Source of the DNA: Streptomyces diacarni | Lineage (GTDB): Bacteria; Actinomycetota; Actinomycetes; Streptomycetales; Streptomycetaceae | Assembly (NCBI RefSeq): GCF_003323715.1 | Contig: NZ_QOIN01000042.1 | Location: 186,001 to 250,000 of the forward strand | Length of the DNA: 64,000 nucleotides | Direction of reading: 5' to 3' | Part shown: positions 53,810 through 62,501 of the stretch, in pieces | Position numbering within the stretch: the stretch's first letter is position 1 | Layout of the letters: each line of letters starts with the position of its first letter | The notes under the pieces: generated by a model | The model's input: only the letters and a program-made list of their open reading frames with translations | Databases searched by the model: none | What the model was told of the DNA's origin: nothing | Position numbers and translations under genes: made by a program

Positions 53810-55159
53810 ATGGAACGAACGTCGGTAGAGCTCTTCGCTGGCGGAGGCGGGCTGGTCCAGGCCAGCGCGAAGACCGGGTTCCGTCACCTGCTGCTCAACG
53901 AGTCCGCCAAGAGGGCGTGCGAGACACTTGAGGGGAACCACTTCGACACGTTCCCCGAGGGCACCGCGCCTGACGTGCTGGCCAAGTGGCTGGATGGGCT
54001 CGATGAGCAACGCGAGCGGGGCTCCTGGGTCGCTGACGCGGGAGAGCGCCCTCTCTACCCTCCGTTGGTCACTGGAGACGTCCGACGGTTGGACATGACC
54101 TTTCTCCGGGAGCGGAAGGTCGATCTCTTGGCTGGCGGACCCCCGTGCCAGCCGTTCAGCCTTGGCGGGGTCGCGAAGGGCGACGAGGACGCCCGGAACA
54201 TGTTCCCGGAGATGTTCCGGGCGGTTCGCGAGATCCGACCCAAGGCCGTCATCTGTGAGAACGTCCGGGGACTTCTCCGTCCGTCCTTCAAGCCATACTT
54301 CGACTACATCCAGCGTGAGCTCACTCTGCCGTTCGTGCGGCGCCGGTACGGCGCCACGTGGCAGGAGCACGACCGTGCGTTGCGTGAGCGGATCGAGGCG
54401 AAGGACACGGATCCGGCGGAGACGTACAAGGTCACCCAACATGAGGTGAACGCCGCCGACTACGGGGTGCCCCAGATCCGCAACCGAGTGATCCTCCTGG
54501 CCTTTCGCGCCGACCTAGGCGTGGACTCGGATCTGGTCGAGCGCGCTGTGGCGCACACGCACTCCCGTGCGGCCCTCACGCGGACGATCCTCGGTGGCTC
54601 CTACTGGCGCCGGCACAAGGAGAAGGGCGCCAAGATCCCGCAACGCGTCATCGACCTGGTGACGTCGCGTTACGAGAACGAGCAGCTGACGTTCGAGAGT
54701 GGTGATGACGAGCTAGAACCGTGGCTCACCCTCCGGGACGCGGTATTGGGACTTCCCAAGATCGACACCCGAATGCTGGACAAGACGACGGAGCAGCAAG
54801 GCGTGCCCGATCACATCGGATGGCCGGGAGCCCGGATCTATCACGGGCACACGCCCAACGAACTCGACCGGCCGGCCAAAACGGTCAAGGCTGGGGTGCA
54901 TGGTGTGCCTGGCGGGGAGTCGGTCATGCAGCTCGACAACCTGGTCGTCGATGAGGAGACCGGGCAGAGGCGCCCAGAGCATCGGTACATGACGGTGCGC
55001 GAGACCGCCAGGGTCATGACATTCGCTGACGGCTGGAGCATGGCGGGGCCGCGCGGTGAGCGTATGCGGCAGCTTGGAAACGCCGTTCCCGTGAAGCTGG
55101 GCGAGATCTTCACCAGCGCCGTCGCGAAGGCCCTCGATGACGCTGAGCGGCGTTCGTGA
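53810..55159 (+). CDS. DNA (cytosine-5)-methyltransferase
   Basis: 449 aa. Motif I ELFAGGGGLVQAS at the N-terminus, motif IV GGPPCQPFS with the catalytic Cys (about 107), motif VI VICENVRGLL, motif VIII VPQIRNRVILLAF, and a long target-recognition region (about 240-370). Motif IX/X follows with RMRQLGNAVPVKLGE. All ten motifs are in the usual order. It should protect the site cut by the divergent GIY-YIG nuclease, inferred to be CCGCGG. Its stop overlaps the vsr-like start (GTGA), so it is the first gene of the plus-strand operon. Confidence 0.93.
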   Translation: MERTSVELFAGGGGLVQASAKTGFRHLLLNESAKRACETLEGNHFDTFPEGTAPDVLAKWLDGLDEQRERGSWVADAGERPLYPPLVTGDVRRLDMTFLRERKVDLLAGGPPCQPFSLGGVAKGDEDARNMFPEMFRAVREIRPKAVICENVRGLLRPSFKPYFDYIQRELTLPFVRRRYGATWQEHDRALRERIEAKDTDPAETYKVTQHEVNAADYGVPQIRNRVILLAFRADLGVDSDLVERAVAHTHSRAALTRTILGGSYWRRHKEKGAKIPQRVIDLVTSRYENEQLTFESGDDELEPWLTLRDAVLGLPKIDTRMLDKTTEQQGVPDHIGWPGARIYHGHTPNELDRPAKTVKAGVHGVPGGESVMQLDNLVVDEETGQRRPEHRYMTVRETARVMTFADGWSMAGPRGERMRQLGNAVPVKLGEIFTSAVAKALDDAERRS

Positions 55160-55953
55160 ACGACGCCAACGCGTCCCGTCAAGAGGGCTGGAAGGACAAG
55201 CCGCCGCCCGAGAGGGCATGGCGAGGCCGTAAGGGGCGGACCAGGAAGGCAATCAGCGCTGAGCAAGATCGTGCCGCGGGAAGCCGCGAGGAGCGTTACG
55301 TCAAGCGCGAGGATGGGGAGTACGCGCTGGGCTCGATCACGTTGAAGGTGTTGCCCAGCACTCGCCGTATCCGAGCCTATCTCCGCTGGTCGGAGAGTGG
55401 CCGATCGCCTGCTCTCTATGTCGGTGAGGTCGAGCACTCGACGCGAGCGGCGAACCTAGACCAGGCATGGAAGATCGCGAAGGACCGGGGCATGGTCGGT
55501 AAGCGGCCCGTCCCCGAAGACTCATGGGCGTCGTCGTCGGCCACACGGTCGGTGATGCGCGGGAACCGGGGCCGAGACACGGCGCCTGAACTTCGGATCC
55601 GCTCGTTGCTGCACCAGGAGGGCCTGCGCTACCACGTGTCCACTCGACCGCTGCCCGGCGTGAGGCGAACCGCCGACCTGGTCTTCAGTCGGGCGCGAGT
55701 CGCCGTCTTCGTCGACGGGTGCTTCTGGCACGGCTGCCCGGACCATTGTCGACCCGCCCGAACCAACAGCGACTTCTGGCGCGCGAAAATCGACGGGAAT
55801 CGGGCCAGGGACGCTCAGACCGATCGGCTTCTGGCGGACGCGGGATGGCGGGTGATCAGAATTTGGGAGCACGAAGATCCTTTGCGAGCGGCGCGTCGAG
55901 TCGCCGCGGCCGTTCGTGGCTTTGCGGGACAGGACGGCCACACCGTCCCATGA
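55156..55953 (+). CDS. Vsr-like very short patch repair nuclease with N-terminal extension
   Basis: 265 aa, nearly twice the usual Vsr length. The C-terminal domain (about 128-255) is Vsr: RSVMRGNRGRDTAPELRIRS, LHQEGLRYHV, ADLVFSRARVAVFVDGCFWHGCPDHC with the catalytic Asp and zinc ligands, and WRVIRIWEHE. Vsr normally nicks next to T:G mismatches left by deamination of 5-methylcytosine, so it fits beside a cytosine methyltransferase. The first 127 residues are basic (RAWRGRKGRTRKAISAEQDRA) and then resemble a small beta domain (ALGSITLKVLPSTRRIRAYLRW); I do not know this part. GTG 55156 overlaps the methyltransferase stop. Confidence 0.88.
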   Translation: MNDANASRQEGWKDKPPPERAWRGRKGRTRKAISAEQDRAAGSREERYVKREDGEYALGSITLKVLPSTRRIRAYLRWSESGRSPALYVGEVEHSTRAANLDQAWKIAKDRGMVGKRPVPEDSWASSSATRSVMRGNRGRDTAPELRIRSLLHQEGLRYHVSTRPLPGVRRTADLVFSRARVAVFVDGCFWHGCPDHCRPARTNSDFWRAKIDGNRARDAQTDRLLADAGWRVIRIWEHEDPLRAARRVAAAVRGFAGQDGHTVP

Positions 55954-56410
55954 CCCAGAAGGTGAGAGGCCGTTGATCGCGTCTGACGCGCAGCAGAGGA
56001 CGATGCGCTTATCTCCGTCGCTGAACGCGATCAGGTCCCCTCCCAATGCTGATGCCAGCCTCGGTCAGCAGCCCGAAAGACAGTTCGACGCACCCATAGG
56101 GCTCTACAGGTGCCCGCAACGGGCCTACGTAGCACGGATGAGTCTGTAGGACGTCGTCGACGTCCGCTCCCGGCTCCGCTGAACCGCGGTGCGGGTGCGC
56201 TTGCGATGATCCTTCCATCGCATCGCGGAGAGCGTCCTCGCTCTCTCACGTAGGTGTAGTGGAGCGAAACCTGGCGCGCGTTGTCAGTGCAACCCTCTAT
56301 TCTCTTCATCACGCGTACGGCTCGCCCCGGGCCGCGCGTCGAAACGCGGCCTGCGGTAGGGCTCTCTTCGGCGTGCCCACGCGAGACGAGGACAGGGGGT
56401 CCATCCACCC
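55954..56410. other. 457-bp gap between the vsr-like and GHKL genes
   Basis: No convincing gene on either strand. The gap is AT-richer than chromosomal intergenic DNA and may carry a separate promoter for the GHKL-helicase operon (for example near TTGTCA at 56284), but I cannot assign a clear -10. A short minus-strand reading, MGGDLIAFSDGDKRIVLCC, near 56046 looks protein-like but continues only as antisense to the vsr-like gene. Confidence 0.5.
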
Positions 56411-58792
56411 ATGAAGATCACTCCTTCCGCACGCGTGCTGCGCATGCTGGGTGAGATTGAGTTCGACGAGTGGCAGTGCATCGCGGAGTTGATCGACAAC
56501 GCCTTCGACGACTTCACCGAGATCCATCGCTCCGGGACCCCCTGGGCGGGCGGGTACCGGGTCAGCGTCGAGCTTCCCGACTCGGCTCAGGGGCAGCTCG
56601 TCATCACTGACACGGGGCGAGGCATGACGTACGACCGGCTGGAACGGGCGGTAAGGGCCGGCTGGTCGGGCAACGACATGCACGACAAGCTCGGTCTCTT
56701 CGGCATGGGATTCAACGTCTCGACAGCCCGGCTCGGGAAGCGCACGCGCGTCCTGTCGACGCGGCAGGGCGACAGCGAGTGGATCGGTGTGGAGATCGAC
56801 CTGGACCGCATCGGAGACGACTTCGAGGCGGAGGACATCACCGAGCCGAAGGCTGACCCCAACGAACACGGCACCCGCATCGTCATCAACCGCCTGCATC
56901 CGACGCGCGCTGGCTGGCTACGAAAGAACGGCCCGGCTCTGCGCAACATCTTGGGGCAGGTCTACTCCTGGCTGCTCCTGGAGCGTCCGTTCGAGCTGTG
57001 GGTCGGCGGCTTCCAGGTGAAGCCCGTGCGCCATTGCCGCTGGGGAGACGACCGCTCGGTTCTCTACAACAACAAGGAGCGCATCCCCGCATACATCGAG
57101 ATCGACCAGAGGCTGGAAAACGGTCTCGCCTGCGGTGACTGCGGACAGTGGCAGCTCACCGATCGCGACGCCTGCGAAGACTGCGGGAGTAGCCGACTCA
57201 CCGCTCGCGAGCGCCGTGTGCACGGATGGCTCGGCATTCAGCGGTACATGCATAAGAACGACTACGGGATCGACTTCCTGCGGAACGGACGCAAGATCCT
57301 GCGCTGGGACAAGCAGCTGTTCACCTGGCGTAACCCTGACGGGGCAGCGGGCAATGAGGAGCCGGAGTATCCGGTGGACCTCGCCCATCAGGGTGGCCGC
57401 ATCATCGGAGAGATCCACCTCGATCATGTTCCGGTCACCTACCAGAAGGACGCCTTCGAGTACGGCGACCGGAGTTGGCGCTCGGCGGTCGAAATCGTGA
57501 GAGGGGTCGCTCCGCTGCTACCGAGGCGTGCGGCGGACATGGGCTACGAGGAGAACACCAGCCCGCTCGCGCTCCTCTTCAAGGCGTTCCGCCGCAACGA
57601 CGCCGGCCTCCGATACCTGGTCCCGGGTGACGGACGTAAGCCGATCCATGACGACACCCGCCGGTGGGGACAGGAGTTTCACCGGGGTAACCCCCACTAC
57701 CAGACCGATGAGCGCTGGTGGCAGGCGGTCGAGGATCACGAGGCGGCCAAGAGCAGGGGCAAGAACGCCAAGGCGGCCGCCGCCACCCCAGGGAAGCCGG
57801 ACGAGACAGCTGTGATGGAAGCGCTCGGCTTCAATGGAGCGGACACCTCCGAGCCGACCCTTCCCGCGAACGACGAGACAGGCGGGGCGAAGCGCGACAC
57901 TGAGGACGGGCCGCCGAAGGACGGCGGCCTGTCCAATTCCTCCGTGTCAGCCTCGACGCAGCGTCCGGAGACCAGGCAGGAGCGCATCACGCGCTTCATG
58001 GAGAACTCCACCACTTACCCGACGCTCAGCCGCTCCTTCGGTCACCCGCGTGTCGGATTCGTCGAGGTCGAGACGCGTCAACTGACGACGGGTGGCCTTA
58101 CCGACGAGAACCTGCATCGCACCCCCATCCTGCTCGATCAGCGTGCCGGCAACAGCCTCGTGGCGTTCCTCGACCTCGAGCACCCGATCTTCCAGAAGTT
58201 CGGCGCTGATCCGGCGGACCTCCTGCTCGCCGAGATCGCCGTGCTGCTCAGGGTGCGGGCGGAGACGGAGTGGAGCCACTCCGAACTCATCGCGGCGATC
58301 CGTGTCGAGTCTCTGCCCGCCACCGCTCTGGACGCCCAGTTGATCAGCGCCGAGGCGCAGGAACTTCTGGCCGAGATCCGTCACCGCATGGTGTCGGAGC
58401 TGGACCGTACCGGCGAGGCGGAGAAGGCGTATCACTTCCTCTCGCCGGACGAACTCACGGCGACCGAGCACGCCATGATCGCCAATGGCAAGGTGACCCG
58501 TACCATCGACCTCGGTACCAGCGGTGAGTTCCTGCTGCATGTGCCGGCACTGTTCCTGGTCCGTCTCGTCGAGTCGCTGCCGTCGGCGTTCATGGACAAC
58601 CGTGTCTTCCAAGGGGTGTATGAGGGCGTCGCCTCCGCTTCCGCGCGTCGACTCAGCCTGGCCCGCACGGTCGGCTACCTCTCCGACGTGGCCACCCAGG
58701 CGACCTTCGCGGGGGCCAGCCTCCCGAATCAGCTGCTTCGTACAAGGCTGAGTATCCGCCTGTTGGCCGACGACCTGACGGAGGAGAAGTGA
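56411..58792 (+). CDS. GHKL-family (MutL/MORC/Hsp90-type) ATPase with zinc ribbon
   Basis: 793 aa. The Bergerat ATP-binding fold is at the N-terminus: ELIDNAFDD (residues 26-34, N box), DTGRGM (67-72, G1) and GLFGMGFNVSTARLG (95-109, G2). A second domain of the S5/transducer type probably follows to about 400, interrupted by a zinc ribbon near 240-260 (CGDCGQWQLTDRDACEDCG). A charged linker lies at about 440-540; the C-terminal 250 residues are helical with no family I know. Such ATPases act as ATP-gated clamps on DNA. GHKL proteins of MutL/MORC type are known next to restriction genes. Its stop overlaps the next start (GTGA). Confidence 0.85.
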   Translation: MKITPSARVLRMLGEIEFDEWQCIAELIDNAFDDFTEIHRSGTPWAGGYRVSVELPDSAQGQLVITDTGRGMTYDRLERAVRAGWSGNDMHDKLGLFGMGFNVSTARLGKRTRVLSTRQGDSEWIGVEIDLDRIGDDFEAEDITEPKADPNEHGTRIVINRLHPTRAGWLRKNGPALRNILGQVYSWLLLERPFELWVGGFQVKPVRHCRWGDDRSVLYNNKERIPAYIEIDQRLENGLACGDCGQWQLTDRDACEDCGSSRLTARERRVHGWLGIQRYMHKNDYGIDFLRNGRKILRWDKQLFTWRNPDGAAGNEEPEYPVDLAHQGGRIIGEIHLDHVPVTYQKDAFEYGDRSWRSAVEIVRGVAPLLPRRAADMGYEENTSPLALLFKAFRRNDAGLRYLVPGDGRKPIHDDTRRWGQEFHRGNPHYQTDERWWQAVEDHEAAKSRGKNAKAAAATPGKPDETAVMEALGFNGADTSEPTLPANDETGGAKRDTEDGPPKDGGLSNSSVSASTQRPETRQERITRFMENSTTYPTLSRSFGHPRVGFVEVETRQLTTGGLTDENLHRTPILLDQRAGNSLVAFLDLEHPIFQKFGADPADLLLAEIAVLLRVRAETEWSHSELIAAIRVESLPATALDAQLISAEAQELLAEIRHRMVSELDRTGEAEKAYHFLSPDELTATEHAMIANGKVTRTIDLGTSGEFLLHVPALFLVRLVESLPSAFMDNRVFQGVYEGVASASARRLSLARTVGYLSDVATQATFAGASLPNQLLRTRLSIRLLADDLTEEK

Positions 58793-60468
58793 GCGCCGTC
58801 TTCCTCGCGGCGGAGGAACTGCTGAGGGGAGGCCCCGCAGGGCTCACGCACGCCACCGAGCGGGCCCTCTGGCACCTCGGCTTCAACGACGTGCGCGTCA
58901 TCGACGGCGCGGGCGACCACGGCGCGGACCTATTGGCCGTGCGCGGTCGAGAGCAGTGGGTCTTCCAGTGCAAGTGGAAGGCGGGCGGGAAGATCGACCG
59001 CAGCGGCGTGGACGACTTGGAGAGGGCCCACGCGCGCTACCGCGCCGACAAGGCTGTCCTGGTGACCAACACCGACATCAACGGGGCGGCGGCGGCTCGC
59101 ATCGCGGCGCTCAACGGTGTCGGCGTTCCGATCACGCTCTGGCATGGCGCGACTCTGGGATCCATCGGTGACCAGATGCCCGAAACCGTCCCCGCGAAAT
59201 ACGCGTTGCGCCCCTACCAGGCGGAGGCGGTGGAGGCGGTGATCCGCGACCTCGACGCGAACGGCACCGCCCTGCTCGTACTCGCGACGGGGCTCGGTAA
59301 GACGGTGGCGGGTGGGGAGATCATCAGCCGTCGCCTCAGAACCGATCCGAACGCGAGGATCCTCGTCGTGGCGCACATGAAGGAGCTCGTCGCGCAGCTC
59401 GAGAAGGCGATGTGGCGGCACATCCCCAAGTCCGTCCCCACGCGCCTACTCACTGGAGAACGTCGACCCGAAAGTCTCGACGGAGTCGTCGTCGGAACAG
59501 TTGAGTCCGTTCTGGGTGCCGTACGTCTGGGCTACCGGCCGGACTTGGTCATGATTGACGAGACCCATCACGTGGCCGAGACCGGCAGGTTTGCGGAATT
59601 GCTCGATCTGTGTGGAGATGCAGAGCAGTTCGGAGTGACGGCGACGCCCTGGCGTGGCGACAAGTTTGACATCACTTCCCGCTTCGGGTACCCGAGCTTC
59701 AAGATGGGTATCGCGGAAGGCATGGCCGCCGGCTACCTCTCCGCCATCGACTACCGGCTGTACGTCGACAATGTCGACTGGGACGCGGTCAGGGACGCCA
59801 GCGTGCACGACCAGTCGATCAAGGACCTCAACAAGTCCTTGTTCCTGCCGCAACGCGACGAGGAGATCGTCGAGCACTTTCGCGAGGCCTGGCGAACGAC
59901 GGTCGATCCAAGGGCCATCGTCTTCTGTCAGACCATCGAACACGCAGAGCACATGGCCCGGTTGTTCGCCGCCTCCGACTCGGCGTGGTGCAACGCGTCC
60001 TTCCTCCACAGCGCACTCCCGCGGCAGCGGCGCCAAGTCCTGCTCAACGAGTTCCGGCTCGGCCGGGTACCAGTGATCACGTGCGTCGACGTCTTCAACG
60101 AAGGAGTCGACGTCCCGGACGTCAATCTCATCGCGTTCTTGCGGGTCACGCACAGCCGGCGAATCTTCGTCCAGCAACTCGGACGTGGGCTTCGGCTGAG
60201 CCTCGGCAAGGTCGCGCTGCGTGTCCTCGACTTCGTGACCGACATCCGCAGGGTAGCGGCGACCCTGGAACTTCGACGATCGCTGGAGGCTCAGGACGCT
60301 CAGGAGAGCGAGCACCTACGTGTACGTATGCCGCACGCCTCCCGAATCCAGTTCAGTGACGCGACCGTCGGGTCCCTAATGGACCACTGGATTCAGGACG
60401 CGGCAGACCTTGAGACCAAGGCGGACGAGGTCCGCCTGCAGTTCCCTTTGACGAGAGGAATCGAATGA
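58789..60468 (+). CDS. Mrr-like nuclease fused to SF2 (DEAH-type) helicase
   Basis: 559 aa. Residues 10-120 are a restriction-endonuclease-like Mrr_cat domain: GAGDHGADLLA (Asp47) followed by WVFQCKWK (Gln60-X-Lys62), the D...QxK nuclease motif. Residues about 135-500 are an SF2 helicase: RPYQAEAVEAV, Walker A ATGLGKTVA (166-174), DETH (257-260), GVTATPWRGD, ITCVDVFNEGVDVPDVN and QQLGRGLR. It resembles type I/III R-subunit-like translocases joined to a methyl- or modification-dependent nuclease. It is overlapped by four bases at both ends (GTGA before, ATGA after), so the three proteins should be made together. Confidence 0.9.
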   Translation: MSAVFLAAEELLRGGPAGLTHATERALWHLGFNDVRVIDGAGDHGADLLAVRGREQWVFQCKWKAGGKIDRSGVDDLERAHARYRADKAVLVTNTDINGAAAARIAALNGVGVPITLWHGATLGSIGDQMPETVPAKYALRPYQAEAVEAVIRDLDANGTALLVLATGLGKTVAGGEIISRRLRTDPNARILVVAHMKELVAQLEKAMWRHIPKSVPTRLLTGERRPESLDGVVVGTVESVLGAVRLGYRPDLVMIDETHHVAETGRFAELLDLCGDAEQFGVTATPWRGDKFDITSRFGYPSFKMGIAEGMAAGYLSAIDYRLYVDNVDWDAVRDASVHDQSIKDLNKSLFLPQRDEEIVEHFREAWRTTVDPRAIVFCQTIEHAEHMARLFAASDSAWCNASFLHSALPRQRRQVLLNEFRLGRVPVITCVDVFNEGVDVPDVNLIAFLRVTHSRRIFVQQLGRGLRLSLGKVALRVLDFVTDIRRVAATLELRRSLEAQDAQESEHLRVRMPHASRIQFSDATVGSLMDHWIQDAADLETKADEVRLQFPLTRGIE

Positions 60469-61064
60469 GCAAGTACGCGATCCCCAAGGACCTGGAGGAA
60501 GAAGTCGTGCGCCTCCTCTACAAGAGGATGGCCGACCTTAACTGGATCTACCTGCCGGATGCCGACCGCACCCGTCATTACGTGGAGTGGACGTCCGATC
60601 CGGCGATCGGAGGACGGCTTCTGCCGTTTATCGGGAAGACCGAGAACATTCGGCCGTGGCTCAAGGACAGGCCCATGAAGGAGTACATCCGGGCCACGTA
60701 CGGGGTGGGGAAGTGGGCCCCGCTCGTGACCACCCCCTCCACCCCGGTCAGCGAGCTTGTCGTGCGGGCTCTCGGTCCCGGCTGGGAAGTCGACCTTGAG
60801 ACCCTCGCCATCAAGCCGCTCCGCGTGAGGATTCGCCACGAGGACGACGAGGAGACGGAGCAGCGCTTCGCCTGGGCCCCGATGCGCGACTTCAAGCACC
60901 TGGCATGGGCGGCCATCGCGGCACAGGCTGATGGCGACGCGCTGCCCTGGGTCATCTGCACGGTGGATTCCTTCGTTCGGAAGATCACCCCGAAGCAGAA
61001 GGCGACCAACGAGCGGATCGTGCACCGGCTCGGCCTGACCAGCGCGCATGTCACCGATGGCTGA
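60465..61064 (+). CDS. Protein of unknown family in the GHKL-helicase operon
   Basis: 199 aa, soluble and balanced in charge, without cysteine motifs, HTH or nuclease signatures I can recognise. It begins SKYAIPKDLEEEVVRLLYKRMADLNWIYL and ends PKQKATNERIVHRLGLTSAHV; several Trp residues (WTSDPAIGGRLLPF, GKWAPLV, FAWAPMRDFKHLAW) suggest a compact fold. Its start overlaps the helicase stop and its end is overlapped by the next gene, so a tight functional link to the helicase is likely. A small adaptor or specificity subunit is only a guess. Confidence 0.8.
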   Translation: MSKYAIPKDLEEEVVRLLYKRMADLNWIYLPDADRTRHYVEWTSDPAIGGRLLPFIGKTENIRPWLKDRPMKEYIRATYGVGKWAPLVTTPSTPVSELVVRALGPGWEVDLETLAIKPLRVRIRHEDDEETEQRFAWAPMRDFKHLAWAAIAAQADGDALPWVICTVDSFVRKITPKQKATNERIVHRLGLTSAHVTDG

Positions 61065-62400
61065 CGGGGATGGTGCGATGACCGGAGTCGACGACGACTG
61101 GCTTAGCGCCGCTTGGTGTCTCCTCCCCCTCCGGTCGCGTCGCGTGATCGAGGACCGTGCCCGTGGCGAAACCCTCGGGAGTATCGGACAGCGCCATGAG
61201 ATGAGCGGTGAGAGGGTCCGTCAGTTGCTCGTGATGGCGCAGGAGCAACTCTGCTTTTACGCCGACGCCTTCGGCGATGACTGGCGTGATCAGCTCATGG
61301 CTCTCACCGTGAGTCCGGCGGTACCTGAGTCCGAACTGGCAGCGGCGCTGGGTGTGCGCGAACACGTTGGTGTGGGGCTTCTTGTCCAGGCTGTTGGGGC
61401 TGAGCCTCCGTTGACGTGGGCTGGTCGCCTGCACGGCTGGTGGACGCGCAATCCGACCGCCTTGGAGGTTCTGCTGCGATCTGGAGTGGAGGAAGCGCCG
61501 CTGCGTGGGGAGGACGTGGCGGTCACCTTCGCGTCGGCCGGTGTACCGGACGACGTTCCGTTGCAGGAGTTGCTTGGGCACTCGAAGAGCCCGCTTGTGC
61601 CCGGCGTCGAGGGCTCTTGGCTACGTCGTCGCGCCCGCGGCAGAGACGCGGCCTACCTCTATCTGCTAGCCACTGGCGAGCCCTGCCCGGCCGAGGACCT
61701 GCTCGAACCGACTGGGATCAAGCGGAAGCCCGCCGTCGCCGAAGCACTCAGGCGGGACGAGAGGTTCGTCCAGCTCCGGCTGGAGGGGAAGTGGGCACTG
61801 GCCGAATGGCCCCACTTGAACGTGACTCCATACCCGAACGCGGTAGAGGCATTCGTCGCCGTGCTGGCCGAGCTGGGCCCTCTACCGAAGGAAGCCCTTT
61901 TCGTAAAGGTTGGCGAGCGGTACCCCGTGACGCTGTGGCGCCTCCAGCAGTGCCTGCTGGACGACAGGGTGGGCATGACAGAAAGTGGTTCAATCGACCT
62001 TGTCGCGCGCGGGGCCGATCCGATCGAGGAGAGCGAACCGGCACAACCGGACACGATGGCCGCCGACCCCGCCAGCAATGTATTCGGGGTCCGGCTGACG
62101 GTGGACAAGGACATCCTGCGCGGCAGCGGCATCATCGTCAGTAGCTGGCTTACGTGGCAGCTCGGCATGCGACAGGCTCCCGTGACCAGGACGTTTTCTA
62201 TCGCGGGTCACCCGACACCGATCACCCTAAAGAGGGCGACGAGTGGGGCCCAGCTCTCCAGTCTGCGGGTACTGGCGAAGGAGAACGGGATGGTCGGGGG
62301 CTGCGAGTTCGTTCTCTTTCTCCGTAGGGACGATTCGACCGCCCGCATTGAGCACGCTTGTGCTCGACAGTACTGCCGTGCGGTGGAGGCCCCTTCATGA
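61048..62400 (+). CDS. Helix-turn-helix protein of the GHKL-helicase operon (sigma region 4-like N-terminus)
   Basis: 450 aa. Residues about 22-75 resemble a sigma-70 region 4 HTH (LPLRSRRVIEDRARGETLGSIG, then MSGERVRQLLVMAQEQL). Further on, about 265-330 (NAVEAFVAVLAELGPLPKEALF, then RYPVTLWRLQQCLLDDRVGMT) looks like a winged helix of the kind joined to restriction enzymes. The last 110 residues (DKDILRGSGIIVSSWLTWQLG to the end) are a separate domain without a known family. It probably binds DNA as a recognition or regulatory subunit. ATG 61048, 61057 and 61078 are all possible starts; the first overlaps the previous gene by 17 bases. Confidence 0.75.
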   Translation: MSPMADGDGAMTGVDDDWLSAAWCLLPLRSRRVIEDRARGETLGSIGQRHEMSGERVRQLLVMAQEQLCFYADAFGDDWRDQLMALTVSPAVPESELAAALGVREHVGVGLLVQAVGAEPPLTWAGRLHGWWTRNPTALEVLLRSGVEEAPLRGEDVAVTFASAGVPDDVPLQELLGHSKSPLVPGVEGSWLRRRARGRDAAYLYLLATGEPCPAEDLLEPTGIKRKPAVAEALRRDERFVQLRLEGKWALAEWPHLNVTPYPNAVEAFVAVLAELGPLPKEALFVKVGERYPVTLWRLQQCLLDDRVGMTESGSIDLVARGADPIEESEPAQPDTMAADPASNVFGVRLTVDKDILRGSGIIVSSWLTWQLGMRQAPVTRTFSIAGHPTPITLKRATSGAQLSSLRVLAKENGMVGGCEFVLFLRRDDSTARIEHACARQYCRAVEAPS

Positions 62401-62492
62401 GCGAGGTGAAGGCGGACGTCCCCGAGGCATGGGCCGATGCCGCGGCACGGCGGACTGTGATGCGGCATCCTCGGCTGGCGAACACCAGCTGA
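62397..62492 (+). CDS. 31-codon ORF coupled to the operon end
   Basis: ATG 62397 overlaps the HTH gene stop (ATGA) and gives MSEVKADVPEAWADAAARR... ending LANTS, whose last codons lie inside the terminator hairpin. It has the same overlap style as the real genes but is very short, so it may be only a by-product of coupling. Confidence 0.3.
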   Translation: MSEVKADVPEAWADAAARRTVMRHPRLANTS

Positions 62493-62501
62493 GGATGCCG
62501 C
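62462..62501 (+). terminator. Terminator of the island operon
   Basis: GCGGCATCCTC-G-GCTGG pairs with CCAGC-T-GAGGATGCCGC around six bases: 16 base pairs with one mismatch. Confidence 0.85.

Noticed and set aside
55522..56046. Minus-strand frame starting MGGDLIAFSDGDKRIV
   Set aside because: The first 35 residues look protein-like, but the rest is antisense to the vsr-like gene and loses protein character.
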